Shown here one piece after another: positions 42,196 to 50,958 of a DNA stretch of 64,000 nt (position 1 is the stretch's first letter; each line of letters starts with the position of its first letter). The stretch is from a candidate division NC10 bacterium CSP1-5 (GTDB lineage Bacteria > Methylomirabilota > Methylomirabilia > Methylomirabilales > CSP1-5): positions 87,871-151,870 of the forward strand of contig LDXR01000005.1 in the NCBI GenBank assembly GCA_001443495.1. Reading direction: 5' to 3'. The notes beneath the pieces are model-generated. The model did not search any database and was not told where the DNA came from. It saw nothing but the letters and a program-made list of their open reading frames with translations. The translations under genes and the position numbers were made by a program.

Positions 42196-43518
42196 TTAGA
42201 GGTGGGCGATGGTGTAGCGGAGGAGGAAGAGGGCGGCGAAAAGATAAAGGGGCCAGGGGATCCGGTGAAACTGGCGGGTGGCAAGCTTCAGGAAGACGAA
42301 CGAGATAAAGCCGAAGGCGATCCCGTCGCTGATGCTGAAGCTAAGTGGCATCATGATCATTGTCAGAAACGCCGGGATCGCCTCGCTCGGATCATCCCAC
42401 GGAATCTCCCGCACGTTCTTGACCATCAGGCTCCCCACGACGATCAGGGCTGGCGCGGTGACGGGATACAAAAGTGCGCCGCCTGTCTGATACCCTCCCC
42501 CGACCATCAGGACGAGCGGAAAAAAGAAGAGGGAGGCCAGGAAGAGCGCGGCGGTGACCAGATTGGCCAGGCCCGAGCGTCCCCCCGCGGCCACGCCGGC
42601 CGCGCTTTCGATGTAGCACGTGACGGTCGAGGTCCCCAGGAGCGCCCCACCCGTGGTCCCCAAGGCGTCGGCGAGGAGCGCCTGCCTCGCCCGTGGCAGC
42701 TTGCCGCCCTTGAGAAAGCCGGCCTGCTGGCTCACCCCGATCAGCGTCCCCGCCGTATCGAAGAGGGCCAAGATCAGGAACACGAAGATGACCGTCGCCA
42801 GCCCCGGATCCAGCGCGCCGGCGATATCGAGGCGAAGAAAGACCGGGGCAAGCGAAGGAGGCGGGCTCACCAGTCCCTGGTACTGGAGCAATCCCGAGAC
42901 GAGCCCGACCAGCGTGGAGGCCCCCATCCCCCACAGGATAGCCCCCTTCACCTTCAGGACCATCAGGAGCGAGACCGTCCCCACACCGAATATGGCGAGC
43001 AGCACGGGAGGGCCCCTCAAGTCTCCCAACCCGACGAGGGTCCCGGGAGAATCCATGACGATCCCGGACCACTGCAGTCCCACCATCGCGATCAGCAACC
43101 CGATGCCGACCGCGATCGCATGCTGGAGCGATTCGGGGACGGCGTGGATGATCGCCTCCCGTAGCCCAAAGAGAGAGAGGACGATGAAGAGGCTCCCGGC
43201 GATGAAGACGGCCCCCAGGGCGATCTCCCACGAAACCTTCATCCCGAGGATAACCGTGTACGCGAAGAAAAAGTTATGGCCCATAGCGGGGGCCACCGCG
43301 ATGGGATAGTTGGCGAGAAAGGCCATGAGGACCGTGGCCAGGGCGCTCGAGAGGCAGGTCGCGACGACCACCGCGCCGAAATCCATCCCCGCGGCCTGCA
43401 GCACGGTCGGCTGGACCACGATGATGTAGGCCATCGTCATGAATGTGGTGGCGCCGGCGAGGATCTCGGTCCGGACATCGGTGCGAAGTTCGGCGAGCTT
43501 GAACCAACGCTCAAGCAT
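42196..43518 (-). CDS. NCS2/AzgA-type purine permease
   Basis: The 440-residue protein has about 12-14 membrane helices and the AzgA-type motifs. These include AGATTFMTMAYIIVVQP near residues 21-37, APAMGHNFFFAYTVI with its substrate-site residues, LALFDTAGTLIGV and TSTVTCYIESAAGVAAGGRSG. Such proteins import hypoxanthine, guanine or adenine with protons. Its ATG is formed by the last unit of an 8-base tandem repeat that also supplies the ribosome-binding sequence. A P-loop kinase gene lies 27 bases upstream. Confidence 0.92.
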   Translation of the reverse strand: MLERWFKLAELRTDVRTEILAGATTFMTMAYIIVVQPTVLQAAGMDFGAVVVATCLSSALATVLMAFLANYPIAVAPAMGHNFFFAYTVILGMKVSWEIALGAVFIAGSLFIVLSLFGLREAIIHAVPESLQHAIAVGIGLLIAMVGLQWSGIVMDSPGTLVGLGDLRGPPVLLAIFGVGTVSLLMVLKVKGAILWGMGASTLVGLVSGLLQYQGLVSPPPSLAPVFLRLDIAGALDPGLATVIFVFLILALFDTAGTLIGVSQQAGFLKGGKLPRARQALLADALGTTGGALLGTSTVTCYIESAAGVAAGGRSGLANLVTAALFLASLFFFPLVLMVGGGYQTGGALLYPVTAPALIVVGSLMVKNVREIPWDDPSEAIPAFLTMIMMPLSFSISDGIAFGFISFVFLKLATRQFHRIPWPLYLFAALFLLRYTIAHL

Positions 43519-43568
43519 CCCTTATCCCTTCATCCCTTCATCCCTTCATCCCTTCATCCCTTCATCCC
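43516..43568. repeat. 8-base tandem repeat at kinase/permease junction
   Basis: GGGATGAA (minus strand) occurs about five times, followed by GGGATAAGGGATG. The units encode the last residues and stop of the kinase and provide the AAGGG ribosome-binding sequence and ATG of the permease. Because eight is not a multiple of three, changes in copy number would alter both. Confidence 0.85.
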
Positions 43569-44142
43569 CGCCCTTCTCCCCACGGAGGATGTACGAGACC
43601 GCTCGAGCGACGTTTGTCTTCAGGGGTTGCTCCGTATCAAGGTCCAGGTGGGGAAAGGGGATGGGGGTGCGGGGCGGCTGCTCTGTGAGGAACGCGTGCC
43701 AGTTTTCAAGCTTCCACCGATCGCGCTCCTCTCCCCGAGCCTCGAGCCGCTGGCGCAAGAGCTCCTCACGACAGTAACAACGAATCGCCCGTAACCAAGC
43801 CCCTGCCTCTGCCGCAAGATCCTGGATCAATCGGCACCACTCCGGATCCTGGGCCTGCCTGATATGGGGGGCATCGAGCAGGACGGAATTGCCGATCCGA
43901 AGATTTTCCCCGGAAATGCGATAGAGGGCGGCGTAGAGATTGTCTCGAAGGGCAAGATAGCTCTCGTCGGTCCGCGATCCGGGCGAAAAGGCATCGGCGA
44001 GAAAATTGTTATCGAGATAGACAGCGGGGATCTGCTCGAGAATGGCTCTAGCCAGCGCACTCTTGCCGCTGCCGGCCACCCCCATCACCAGGATGAGCCT
44101 TGGTGGTGAAAGCAGAGTGGCCGCTTTGGGACGCTTCTTCAC
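43546..44142 (-). CDS. P-loop kinase/ATPase
   Basis: The 198-residue protein begins with a Walker A motif GVAGSGKSAL (near residues 21-30). A first strand/helix YLDNNFLADAF, SVLLDAPH as the Walker B-like strand and a lid region ARGEERDRWKLENWH follow. It looks like a small-molecule kinase (adenylate- or gluconate-kinase-like AAA_33), but the substrate is unknown. The GTG start overlaps the stop of an upstream 36-codon ORF (GTGA). Its C-terminus GGDEGMKG is encoded by the tandem repeat. Confidence 0.8.
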   Translation of the reverse strand: MKKRPKAATLLSPPRLILVMGVAGSGKSALARAILEQIPAVYLDNNFLADAFSPGSRTDESYLALRDNLYAALYRISGENLRIGNSVLLDAPHIRQAQDPEWCRLIQDLAAEAGAWLRAIRCYCREELLRQRLEARGEERDRWKLENWHAFLTEQPPRTPIPFPHLDLDTEQPLKTNVARAVSYILRGEKGGDEGMKG

Positions 44143-44249
44143 CAGTCGCCACCCACCTCCTTGGGTTCATCCGCGACCAGCCTGTGCCCCCCGATGAGGA
44201 TCTCGTGCTGCAGATTTTGCAGGAACCGAACGGTCACATCGCCGCCCAT
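44139..44249 (-). CDS. 36-residue OsmC N-terminus-like micro-ORF
   Basis: The frame reads MGGDVTVRFLQNLQHEILIG and then GHRLVADEPKEVGGDW. This matches the first strands of OsmC/Ohr-type proteins and stops exactly where the conserved GxSPxELLLAALG helix would begin. The ATG has GGAGGGGG upstream and the stop overlaps the kinase GTG. It is either a truncated osmC gene kept for translational coupling or a real micro-protein. No remaining OsmC sequence is seen nearby. Confidence 0.45.
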   Translation of the reverse strand: MGGDVTVRFLQNLQHEILIGGHRLVADEPKEVGGDW

Positions 44250-44347
44250 CGCCCCCTCCCGCGTCCGAAAGCCTTTGACAAGGGTATCCCCTGAGACTAG
44301 ACTGCACCATACCACTGCCGCCCTGCGTCTGCAAATAAGGGGAGATC

Positions 44348-45832
44348 ATGGCGAAAGAGAAGCGTCTGAAAAGACCGACGACCCTCGGCGCCCTCATGCG
44401 GAGCCATTTCACCGAGGCGCGCACCGCGCGGAGAACCGTCCGTGAGGAGATGCGCGAGAACCTGCTTCGGATGTTGAAAGGAAAAGAGCCGCTCTTTCCC
44501 GGCATCGTCGGATACGACGAGACGGTGATCCCCCAGATCGTCAATGCCATCCTCTCGAAGCACCACATGATCCTTCTCGGGCTGCGAGGCCAGGCCAAGA
44601 GCCGGATCCTGAGGGGTCTCACGGCCTTCCTGGACGACGAGGTCCCGAGCATCGAGGGATGTGAGATTCATGACAACCCCTACACCCCCATCTGCGCTGC
44701 CTGCCAGCAGAAGCGCGCCACGATGGGCGAGGACACACCCATCACCTTTATCCCTCGCGAGAATCGCTACGTCGAAAAGCTGGCCACCCCGGACGTCACG
44801 GTGGCCGATCTCATCGGGGACATCGACCCGATCCGTGCGGCCCGGGCCAGCCTCGACCTCAGCAGTGCCCTCACGATCCACTTCGGCCTGCTCCCCCGGG
44901 CCAACCGGGGCATCTTTGCGATCAACGAGCTTCCGGATCTCGCCGCCAAGGTCCAGGTCGCCCTCTTCAACATCATGCAGGAGGGGGATGTGCAGATCAA
45001 AGGCTACCCGATCCGGCTCCCCCTCGACGCCTGCCTGGTCTTCTCGGCCAATCCTGAGGACTACACCGCGCGGGGCAAGATCATCACTCCTTTGAAGGAC
45101 CGCATCGGCTCCGAGGTTCGCACGCATTACCCCGCCAGCCTTGAGGAAGGGATGGCCATTACCGCGCAGGAGGCGTGGCTCCGCCGGGACGAGGGCCGGC
45201 TGCAGATCCCGCCCTTTGTCTTCGAGGTCGTCGAGCGGATCGCCTTTCTGGCGCGAGAGAGCAAATATATCGACAAGCGGTCTGGGGTGAGCCAGCGCCT
45301 GCCCATTACGTGCATGGAGAACGTGGTGTCCAACGCCGAACGCCGCGCAGTCCTGAATCGGGAGAAGCGGACCGTCCCGCGGCCCGCCGACGTCTACGCT
45401 GCGCTTCCCGGCATCACCGGCAAGCTGGAGCTTGAGTACGAGGGAGAGATGCGTGGAGCCGACGCCATCGCCACAGCGCTCGTCCGGGAGGCCATCAGGG
45501 AGACATTTGCGAGCCGCCTCAGCCTGGCGGACTGCCTGCCGATCGTGGAGTGGTTTGGCCAAGGCGGCGAGGTTCGCATTGCCGACACCATGGCGGCCGA
45601 GGAAGCCCTGCGAATCCTCCAGAAGATCCCGCCCCTTCTGCAGGCCGCCAAGCAGCTCAAACTCGACGCGCAGCCAGAAACACTCGTCTCGGGGTGTGAG
45701 TTCATCCTCGAGGGCCTTCATGCGATGCAAAAGATCAGCCGCAGCGAGGAGCGAGGATATTTTGTCGAGCGGCGGGCGACCGAGCCCCCCGCGACAGAGC
45801 GCGAGACGGGCCAGCGGCGCTACCTCAACTAA
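44348..45832 (+). CDS. MoxR/magnesium-chelatase-like AAA+ ATPase
   Basis: The 494-residue protein has an AAA+ core of the ChlI/MoxR group. A degenerate Walker A GLRGQAKSR lies near residues 78-86 and Walker B GIFAINELPDL near 190. Sensor/Arg stretches include VFSANPEDYTARGKII and PLKDRIGSEV. A four-cysteine-type insert (CEIHDNPYTPICAACQQKR, residues 104-122) may bind metal. The following gene encodes a VWA protein, and ATPase/VWA pairs of this type act as metal-insertion or remodelling chaperones. The client is unknown. Confidence 0.88.
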   Translation: MAKEKRLKRPTTLGALMRSHFTEARTARRTVREEMRENLLRMLKGKEPLFPGIVGYDETVIPQIVNAILSKHHMILLGLRGQAKSRILRGLTAFLDDEVPSIEGCEIHDNPYTPICAACQQKRATMGEDTPITFIPRENRYVEKLATPDVTVADLIGDIDPIRAARASLDLSSALTIHFGLLPRANRGIFAINELPDLAAKVQVALFNIMQEGDVQIKGYPIRLPLDACLVFSANPEDYTARGKIITPLKDRIGSEVRTHYPASLEEGMAITAQEAWLRRDEGRLQIPPFVFEVVERIAFLARESKYIDKRSGVSQRLPITCMENVVSNAERRAVLNREKRTVPRPADVYAALPGITGKLELEYEGEMRGADAIATALVREAIRETFASRLSLADCLPIVEWFGQGGEVRIADTMAAEEALRILQKIPPLLQAAKQLKLDAQPETLVSGCEFILEGLHAMQKISRSEERGYFVERRATEPPATERETGQRRYLN

Positions 45833-45840
45833 GGCCAGGC

Positions 45841-46018
45841 TGCCAGCTATTCGCTGTCAGCCGCTGGAACGCTAGAAGGCTGGGATGCTAGAACGCCCTA
45901 CAGGACGAGAGGACAGATCCGGCCCCTCTGGCCGGACATTCATTTCTGCCGGCCTTCCAGCCTACTAGCCTACTAGCCTTCTAGCAGAAGCTGGCCGACG
46001 GCTAATAGCGGACAGCTT
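45841..46018. repeat. Long imperfect inverted repeat between ATPase and VWA genes
   Basis: Nested complementary segments span the gap: GCTAGAAGGCT (45871-45881) with AGCCTTCTAGC (45975-45985), and TCCGGCC (45918-45924) with GGCCGGA (45930-45936) at the centre. The outer AGCTATTCGCTGTCAGCCG and CGGCTAATAGCGGACAGCT are related words. The transcript could fold into one hairpin of about 180 bases. Confidence 0.65.
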
Positions 46019-46029
46019 CAGAGCCGACG

Positions 46030-47280
46030 ATGGGGACAGTTCGATATTCAAAATGGCAGGGGATACCGGGGAGCGACCTGAGCCTGGAAGATCTGCTCGA
46101 GCAGCTGGCCGACTATCTTCTCCACAGCGGCTTTTCCTCCTCCTATTCCGACCCCGAAGGCGGCCGGAGTCTGCAGGAGCTCACCGCCGCGATTCTCCAG
46201 GCCCTGGCGGCGCAGGGCCAGGTCGATGTCCGGGACCTCGAACAGTGGCTGGAAAGCCCCGAGTTCCGAGAGCAGTCCGAGCTTTCGGAGCTCCTCAAGG
46301 CCTTGCTTCAGCGCCTGGCCGACGAAGGATACATCACCCTCGGGCGTCCGGGTGCGGTGGAAGATGACCTCGACGTCAGAGGCTATGTCGGAGGCTTCGG
46401 CCCCCAGACGAACCAGGCCCGCTTCGAGATCACCAATAAGGCCCTTGACTTCCTGGGCTACAAGACCCTCAGGGATCTGCTCGGCGCTCTCGGCAAGAGC
46501 GATTTCGGCCGCCACGACACACGGGAATTGTCCACGGGTATCGAGGCCGCGCTCCCCCCGAAGCCCTATGAGTTCGGCGACAGCCTGAACCTCGATGTGA
46601 CCGCGACGCTGCTCAACGCCATCGAGCGGCAGGGTCTTGCGGTGCCGATCGAGATCGAGCACCGCGACCTCGCGGTCCGCCAGGCGGACTACCAAAGCTC
46701 CTGCGCTACCGTCCTGCTCCTCGACTGCAGCCACAGCATGATCCTCTACGGCGAGGACCGGTTTACCCCGGCAAAGCGCGTGGCGCTCGCGCTGTCGCAC
46801 CTGATTCGGACCCAATATCCCGGCGACAGCCTGCACATGGTCCTGTTCCATGACTCCGCCGAGGAGATCCCGCTCGGGCGCCTGGCCCGGGTCACCGTCG
46901 GTCCTTACCACACCAACACCAAGGCCGGCCTCAGGCTGGCCCAGCAGATCCTGACGCGCGAGCGAAAGGACATGCGGCAGATCGTGATGATCACCGATGG
47001 TAAGCCCTCGGCTATCACGCTTGCCGACGGCCGGACCTACAAGAACCCCGCGGGACTGGATCCCCGCATCGTCCATGAGACCTTCCGGGAGGTCGTGGCG
47101 TGCCGCCGGGCCGGGATCCTCATCAACACCTTCATGCTCGCCCGCGACTACGACCTGGTGGCCTTCGTCCAGAAGGTCACCGAGATCGCCCGGGGCAAGG
47201 CCTACTTCACGACCCCCTACACCCTCGGCCAGTATCTCCTGATGGACTATATGTCCAAGAAGCTCCGCCACATCCACTGA
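46030..47280 (+). CDS. VWA domain protein, partner of AAA+ ATPase
   Basis: The 416-residue protein has a helical N-terminal half (1-200) and a C-terminal von Willebrand A domain with a MIDAS metal site DCSHSM (about residue 234). The threonine-bearing loop is in [11 protein letters not shown] and the aspartate in [13 protein letters not shown]. It works with the AAA+ protein upstream, as BchD works with BchI or as CoxE works with CoxD. A bidirectional terminator follows 60 bases after the stop. Confidence 0.9.
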   Translation: MGTVRYSKWQGIPGSDLSLEDLLEQLADYLLHSGFSSSYSDPEGGRSLQELTAAILQALAAQGQVDVRDLEQWLESPEFREQSELSELLKALLQRLADEGYITLGRPGAVEDDLDVRGYVGGFGPQTNQARFEITNKALDFLGYKTLRDLLGALGKSDFGRHDTRELSTGIEAALPPKPYEFGDSLNLDVTATLLNAIERQGLAVPIEIEHRDLAVRQADYQSSCATVLLLDCSHSMILYGEDRFTPAKRVALALSHLIRTQYPGDSLHMVLFHDSAEEIPLGRLARVTVGPYHTNTKAGLRLAQQILTRERKDMRQIVMITDGKPSAITLADGRTYKNPAGLDPRIVHETFREVVACRRAGILINTFMLARDYDLVAFVQKVTEIARGKAYFTTPYTLGQYLLMDYMSKKLRHIH

Positions 47281-47339
47281 ACTTATCGCTTTCGACCGAC
47301 GAGGATCCCGTTGACTCCAGGGGATTCAAGAAAGGAAAA

Positions 47340-47360
47340 GGCCCCGGGACATCCGGGGCC
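47340..47360. terminator. Bidirectional rho-independent terminator
   Basis: GGCCCCGG (47340-47347) and CCGGGGCC (47353-47360) form a perfect eight-base stem with a five-base loop between converging genes. On the minus strand it is followed by TTTTCCTTTCTT, and on the plus strand by TTCTGCTTTC. It serves both the VWA gene and the DUF2914 gene. Confidence 0.8.
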
Positions 47361-47405
47361 TTCTGCTTTCGAGATCCCACCTGAAGGGGCTACCCTCGCT
47401 CACCC

Positions 47406-47825
47406 CTATTGAACACTGAAGGTCTGGAAGGAGAGGACGTTGCCACTGCCGTCCACCGCCTCGACCTTCCACGATCCAACCCAGTTCTCAAGGATCCGTT
47501 TGCTACTCCAGGTCCGCCACCGAGGACCCTCAAGGGCAAGGGGAATCTCCGCCATCTTCTGGTCCTGATAGTACCAGACATGGGTGATCTGCGTCGGTCC
47601 GCTGACCCCCTCGATCTCGGTGAAATAGTACACCGCTCCCGTCGAGGGTGGAAACACGCTGCCGTCACCGACCGGTTCGCGGTTGACGACCCCGGCCGTC
47701 ACGACACCCCGGACCACGCGGAGCGAACTCCCCTCAGGCTGCGCTCCCTTCTCTTGGGAGAGGCCAGTGATCGGAAGTGTCACCCCTACGAGGGTTATTG
47801 CGAACGCCTTAGTCCATCTCCTCAT
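47406..47825 (-). CDS. Exported DUF2914 protein
   Basis: The 139-residue protein has a signal peptide (residues 1-23, cut near GLSQ). A DUF2914 domain follows with VVTAGVVNREPVG, VYYFTEIEGVSGPTQITHVW and WRTWSSKRI, ending WKVEAVDGSGNVL. Such domains lie in periplasmic or membrane proteins of unknown function. The ATG at 47825 has AAAGGAGG upstream. A sigma-54-like promoter lies 52 bases before it. Confidence 0.85.
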   Translation of the reverse strand: MRRWTKAFAITLVGVTLPITGLSQEKGAQPEGSSLRVVRGVVTAGVVNREPVGDGSVFPPSTGAVYYFTEIEGVSGPTQITHVWYYQDQKMAEIPLALEGPRWRTWSSKRILENWVGSWKVEAVDGSGNVLSFQTFSVQ

Positions 47826-47876
47826 TCCTGCCTCCTTTTGCGGATTGCCCATTCGGTTGACCTCGGCCACCTCAAT

Positions 47877-47893
47877 TGCGAAAAGTGTGCCAA
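47877..47893 (-). promoter_or_regulatory. Sigma-54-like promoter of DUF2914 gene
   Basis: On the minus strand TTGGCAC-ACTTT-TCGCA keeps the invariant GG and GC with the ten-base gap; only the T before GC deviates (C instead of T). The start would be near 47866, giving a short leader before the ATG at 47825. Confidence 0.5.
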
Positions 47894-48082
47894 GAGCTCG
47901 ATTCCGCCGCTCGATATAGGCGCAGAGCCCCTTTTCACCCCCGAAGGGGGCTCGTGGAGCTTGGGGAGCCTCTGCCAAGTTGCTGCTTGAGACACTCAGC
48001 CCAGACAATCTGTCAGGGGGGCTGGCAATAGAGGGCAACGGGGGAGTGCTGTCTGGCACCGGAGTTGCAAGCGCACAGCCCC

Positions 48083-48742
48083 ATGCGACAACGGTTCCTG
48101 AGGTACACCCTTCAAGTCCCCGTGCTCTACAAGAGACTGGACCAGGAGGAACCCGCTCAAACGGGAACAGGCTGGACCGAGGATCTGGGAGAGGGGGGGG
48201 CCTGCCTCAAGCTGCCGACCCCGCTCCTCATGGGATGTCGCCTGGGCCTCGTCCTCTTCGCCGAGCCAGAGGTCGTTGAAGCCGAGGCCCGCGTCGTGTG
48301 GGTGCGACCGGGAGGCCAACGAACCTTCTACTATCACGGCGTGGAGTTCGTGCAACTCTCCCCGCCGTATTACATGTCTCTCCTCAAGACTCTAGCCCAG
48401 GGGAAGTCCGGGGAGCATCGGGCGTTCCAGCGCTTCCCCCTTGTCTTACCCATCTCCTGCCGGCCCGTGGGCTCCGATGTCCCCGCCCTCGAAGGGAAGA
48501 TCGGGAACATCAGCCGAGGCGGGGCACTCGTCTTGCTTCCCAAGCAGCTCCTCCCCCGGACCAAGGTCGAGATCGCCCTGGATGTCCCCTACACGGAACG
48601 CATTCGCGCGAGGGTGCGATGGGCGTCCGATTCCAGCGATGATTCCGGCCTGTTCGGCCACGGGGTCGAATTCGTCCAGGGCCCCCTCGAGAACCACAGA
48701 TTCTTAAGCCTCTTCACAGACGACGCCGGCGACAAAGGTTGA
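48083..48742 (+). CDS. Tandem PilZ-domain protein
   Basis: The 219-residue protein has two PilZ-type domains. The first (about 1-105) has a weak RQRFLRYTLQVPV motif and LGEGGACL. The second (about 110-215) has the full c-di-GMP motifs HRAFQRFPLVLPI and NISRGGALVLL. It probably responds to cyclic-di-GMP in motility or envelope control. The ATG at 48083 is preferred to a TTG at 48065. Confidence 0.85.
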   Translation: MRQRFLRYTLQVPVLYKRLDQEEPAQTGTGWTEDLGEGGACLKLPTPLLMGCRLGLVLFAEPEVVEAEARVVWVRPGGQRTFYYHGVEFVQLSPPYYMSLLKTLAQGKSGEHRAFQRFPLVLPISCRPVGSDVPALEGKIGNISRGGALVLLPKQLLPRTKVEIALDVPYTERIRARVRWASDSSDDSGLFGHGVEFVQGPLENHRFLSLFTDDAGDKG

Positions 48743-48812
48743 CACACCCCCTTCGGCCGCATTCTTGACTTCAATCTTTCCCTTTGATAGATGGGTCTCG
48801 AAAGGAGACACC

Positions 48813-49853
48813 ATGCCGAACGAAACGATCCGCGTGGGAATCGTTGGCGCGGGAGCGAACACGCGCCTGAAGCACATCCCCGGACTCCGGGCTGTTCCGG
48901 GCGTCGAGATCGTCAGCGTGGCCAACCGCAGCCGTGATTCGAGTGAGCGCGTGGCCCGGGAGTTTGGCATTCCCAAGGTCTACGACAACTGGCTGGAGCT
49001 GGTGGAGGCGGACGATACCGACGCCATCTGCATCGGCACGTGGCCCTATCTGCACTGCCCCGTGACGCTGGCGGCCCTCGAGAGCGACAAGCATGTCCTG
49101 TGCGAAGCGCGGATGGCGATGAACGCGGCAGAGGCGCATGCCATGCTGGAGGCGGCGCGACAGCACCCCCACCTCGTCACCCAAGTGGTCCCTGCGCCGC
49201 ATACCCTGCCCGTCGACGGCCCCATCGAGAATCTCATTGCCCATAATTACCTGGGGGAGGTGCTGGCCGTGGAGGTACGGCAGCTCCAGCCCACCTTTGT
49301 GGACAGGGAGAGCCCCCTCCACTGGCGACAGGATGCGGATCTCTGCGGCTTCAACACCCTGACGATCGGGATCTGGTACGAGGCACTGATGCGCTGGGTG
49401 GGTCCTGCCAGTCGGGTGATGGCCATGACCAAGCTCTGCGTCCCCCAGCGAAAGGACATGGGCGGTCTGTTGCGGACGGTCACCGTCCCCGACCACGTGG
49501 ATATCATCGCCAATCTGGCCTGTGGAGGCCTCGCCCACCTCCGTTTCAGCGCCGTCACCGGCCTTCCACCGGCCAATGAGGTATGGCTGTTCGGCACCGA
49601 GGGGACCTTGAGACTGGACACCTCCACTCTGCAGCTGCACGGCGGCCGGCGGCGGGACAAGGAACAGCAAAGAATCGTGATCCCCCCGGACGAGCAGGGA
49701 CGCTGGCGCGTGGAGGAGGAGTTCGTCAACGCCATACGGGGCACGGAGAAGGTGACACGCACCCGCTTCGAGGACGGCGTGCGGTACATGGAATTTACCG
49801 AGGCGGTGACCCGGAGCGCCCAGTCAGGCCAGGCTGTCAATTTACCCTTGTAG
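48813..49853 (+). CDS. Gfo/Idh/MocA family oxidoreductase
   Basis: The 346-residue protein has an N-terminal Rossmann domain (RVGIVGAGANTRLKHIPGL, NADP/NAD binding) and a C-terminal alpha/beta substrate domain. The usual EKP motif at the end of the first domain is altered to LCEARMAMN near residue 93, so the catalytic lysine is missing. This may reflect a different reaction. The ATG has AAAGGAG upstream. The substrate is unknown. Confidence 0.87.
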   Translation: MPNETIRVGIVGAGANTRLKHIPGLRAVPGVEIVSVANRSRDSSERVAREFGIPKVYDNWLELVEADDTDAICIGTWPYLHCPVTLAALESDKHVLCEARMAMNAAEAHAMLEAARQHPHLVTQVVPAPHTLPVDGPIENLIAHNYLGEVLAVEVRQLQPTFVDRESPLHWRQDADLCGFNTLTIGIWYEALMRWVGPASRVMAMTKLCVPQRKDMGGLLRTVTVPDHVDIIANLACGGLAHLRFSAVTGLPPANEVWLFGTEGTLRLDTSTLQLHGGRRRDKEQQRIVIPPDEQGRWRVEEEFVNAIRGTEKVTRTRFEDGVRYMEFTEAVTRSAQSGQAVNLPL

Positions 49854-49995
49854 TGCCTCCTCCCTCTTGCGTATCCCTTCACGCGAGGGGTCAATCGACG
49901 AAGCCTTCTTACATTCACGCATCCGGACGATACCCGGAGCAAAGAGTCGACCGCCTCTCAAGAGAAAGCGAGCAGGGAGGATGGAGGCCGACGGG

Positions 49996-50946
49996 ATGAG
50001 GGCGGTGGTGATTGACGGCTACGGATCCGCCGATCGGTTGACACTCCGGGAGATCGACAAGCCGGCGCCCGGCGCGAAACAGGTTGTGCTCCGCGTCTGC
50101 GCCACGAGCGTGAACCCTATCGACTGGAAACTCCGTAAGGGCATGCTGCGCCTCGTCTGGCCCGTAAAGTTTCCCTTCATCCTCGGGTTCGACGCTGCCG
50201 GCGTGATTGCAGAGGTGGGTTCCGGCGTCACCCGCTGGAGGTCCGGGGACGAGGTGTACGCCAGCATCCGCAGGGGTGGATGCTACGCGGAATACGTCGC
50301 GGCCAACGAGTCCGCCCTGGCGCGGAAACCAGAGAAGCTCTCGTTCGAGGAGGCAGCGGCTCTTCCGCTGGCGGCACTCACCGCGCTGCAGGCGTTACGG
50401 GACACGGCGGCACTGAAGCCCGGACACCGAGTATTGATCAACGGCGCGTCCGGCGGGGTCGGCGCCTCCGCCGTCCAAGTCGCCGTCGCCCTGGGCGGCC
50501 GAGTGACCGGCGTGACCAGTACCCGGAATCTGGAACTGGTCCGCCAGCTGGGAGCAGAGCGGGTGATCGACTACACCCGCGAGGACTTCGCGAGTCAGGA
50601 TGAGATGTACGACGTCATCTTCGATGTCGTGCCGAACCGGTCGTTCGGGACGTGCTCCCGGGTTCTGGCCCCAAGGGGGGTCTACGTGACCTCCGTCCCC
50701 GGTGCCGGCAGCATCATCTGGGGCCTCCTCACTTCGTGCTTCGGCCTCGTCGGCTACGGCAAGCGGTGCCGGTGGATCGTCATGAAGCCGAACGGACCGG
50801 ACCTCGAATTCCTGGCGCTATGGATGGAGCAGGGCAAGCTCAAGCCGCTGATCGACCGCATCTATTCTTTAGAGGAGATCCGGCAGGCCCATGAATACAG
50901 CGAATCGGGGCGCGCCCGGGGCAAGATCGTTATCCGGGTGCAGTGA
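49996..50946 (+). CDS. Quinone oxidoreductase-like MDR family protein
   Basis: The 316-residue protein is a zinc-free medium-chain dehydrogenase/reductase. It has a GroES-like domain with SVNPIDWKLRKGML and LGFDAAGVIAEVG. The NADPH-binding motif VLINGASGGVGASAVQVAVALGG lies near residues 145-167. It reduces quinones or enones with NADPH. The ATG at 49996 has GGAGG at best spacing; one at 49981 is also in frame. Confidence 0.92.
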   Translation: MRAVVIDGYGSADRLTLREIDKPAPGAKQVVLRVCATSVNPIDWKLRKGMLRLVWPVKFPFILGFDAAGVIAEVGSGVTRWRSGDEVYASIRRGGCYAEYVAANESALARKPEKLSFEEAAALPLAALTALQALRDTAALKPGHRVLINGASGGVGASAVQVAVALGGRVTGVTSTRNLELVRQLGAERVIDYTREDFASQDEMYDVIFDVVPNRSFGTCSRVLAPRGVYVTSVPGAGSIIWGLLTSCFGLVGYGKRCRWIVMKPNGPDLEFLALWMEQGKLKPLIDRIYSLEEIRQAHEYSESGRARGKIVIRVQ

Positions 50947-50958
50947 GGCGTACAGCGG

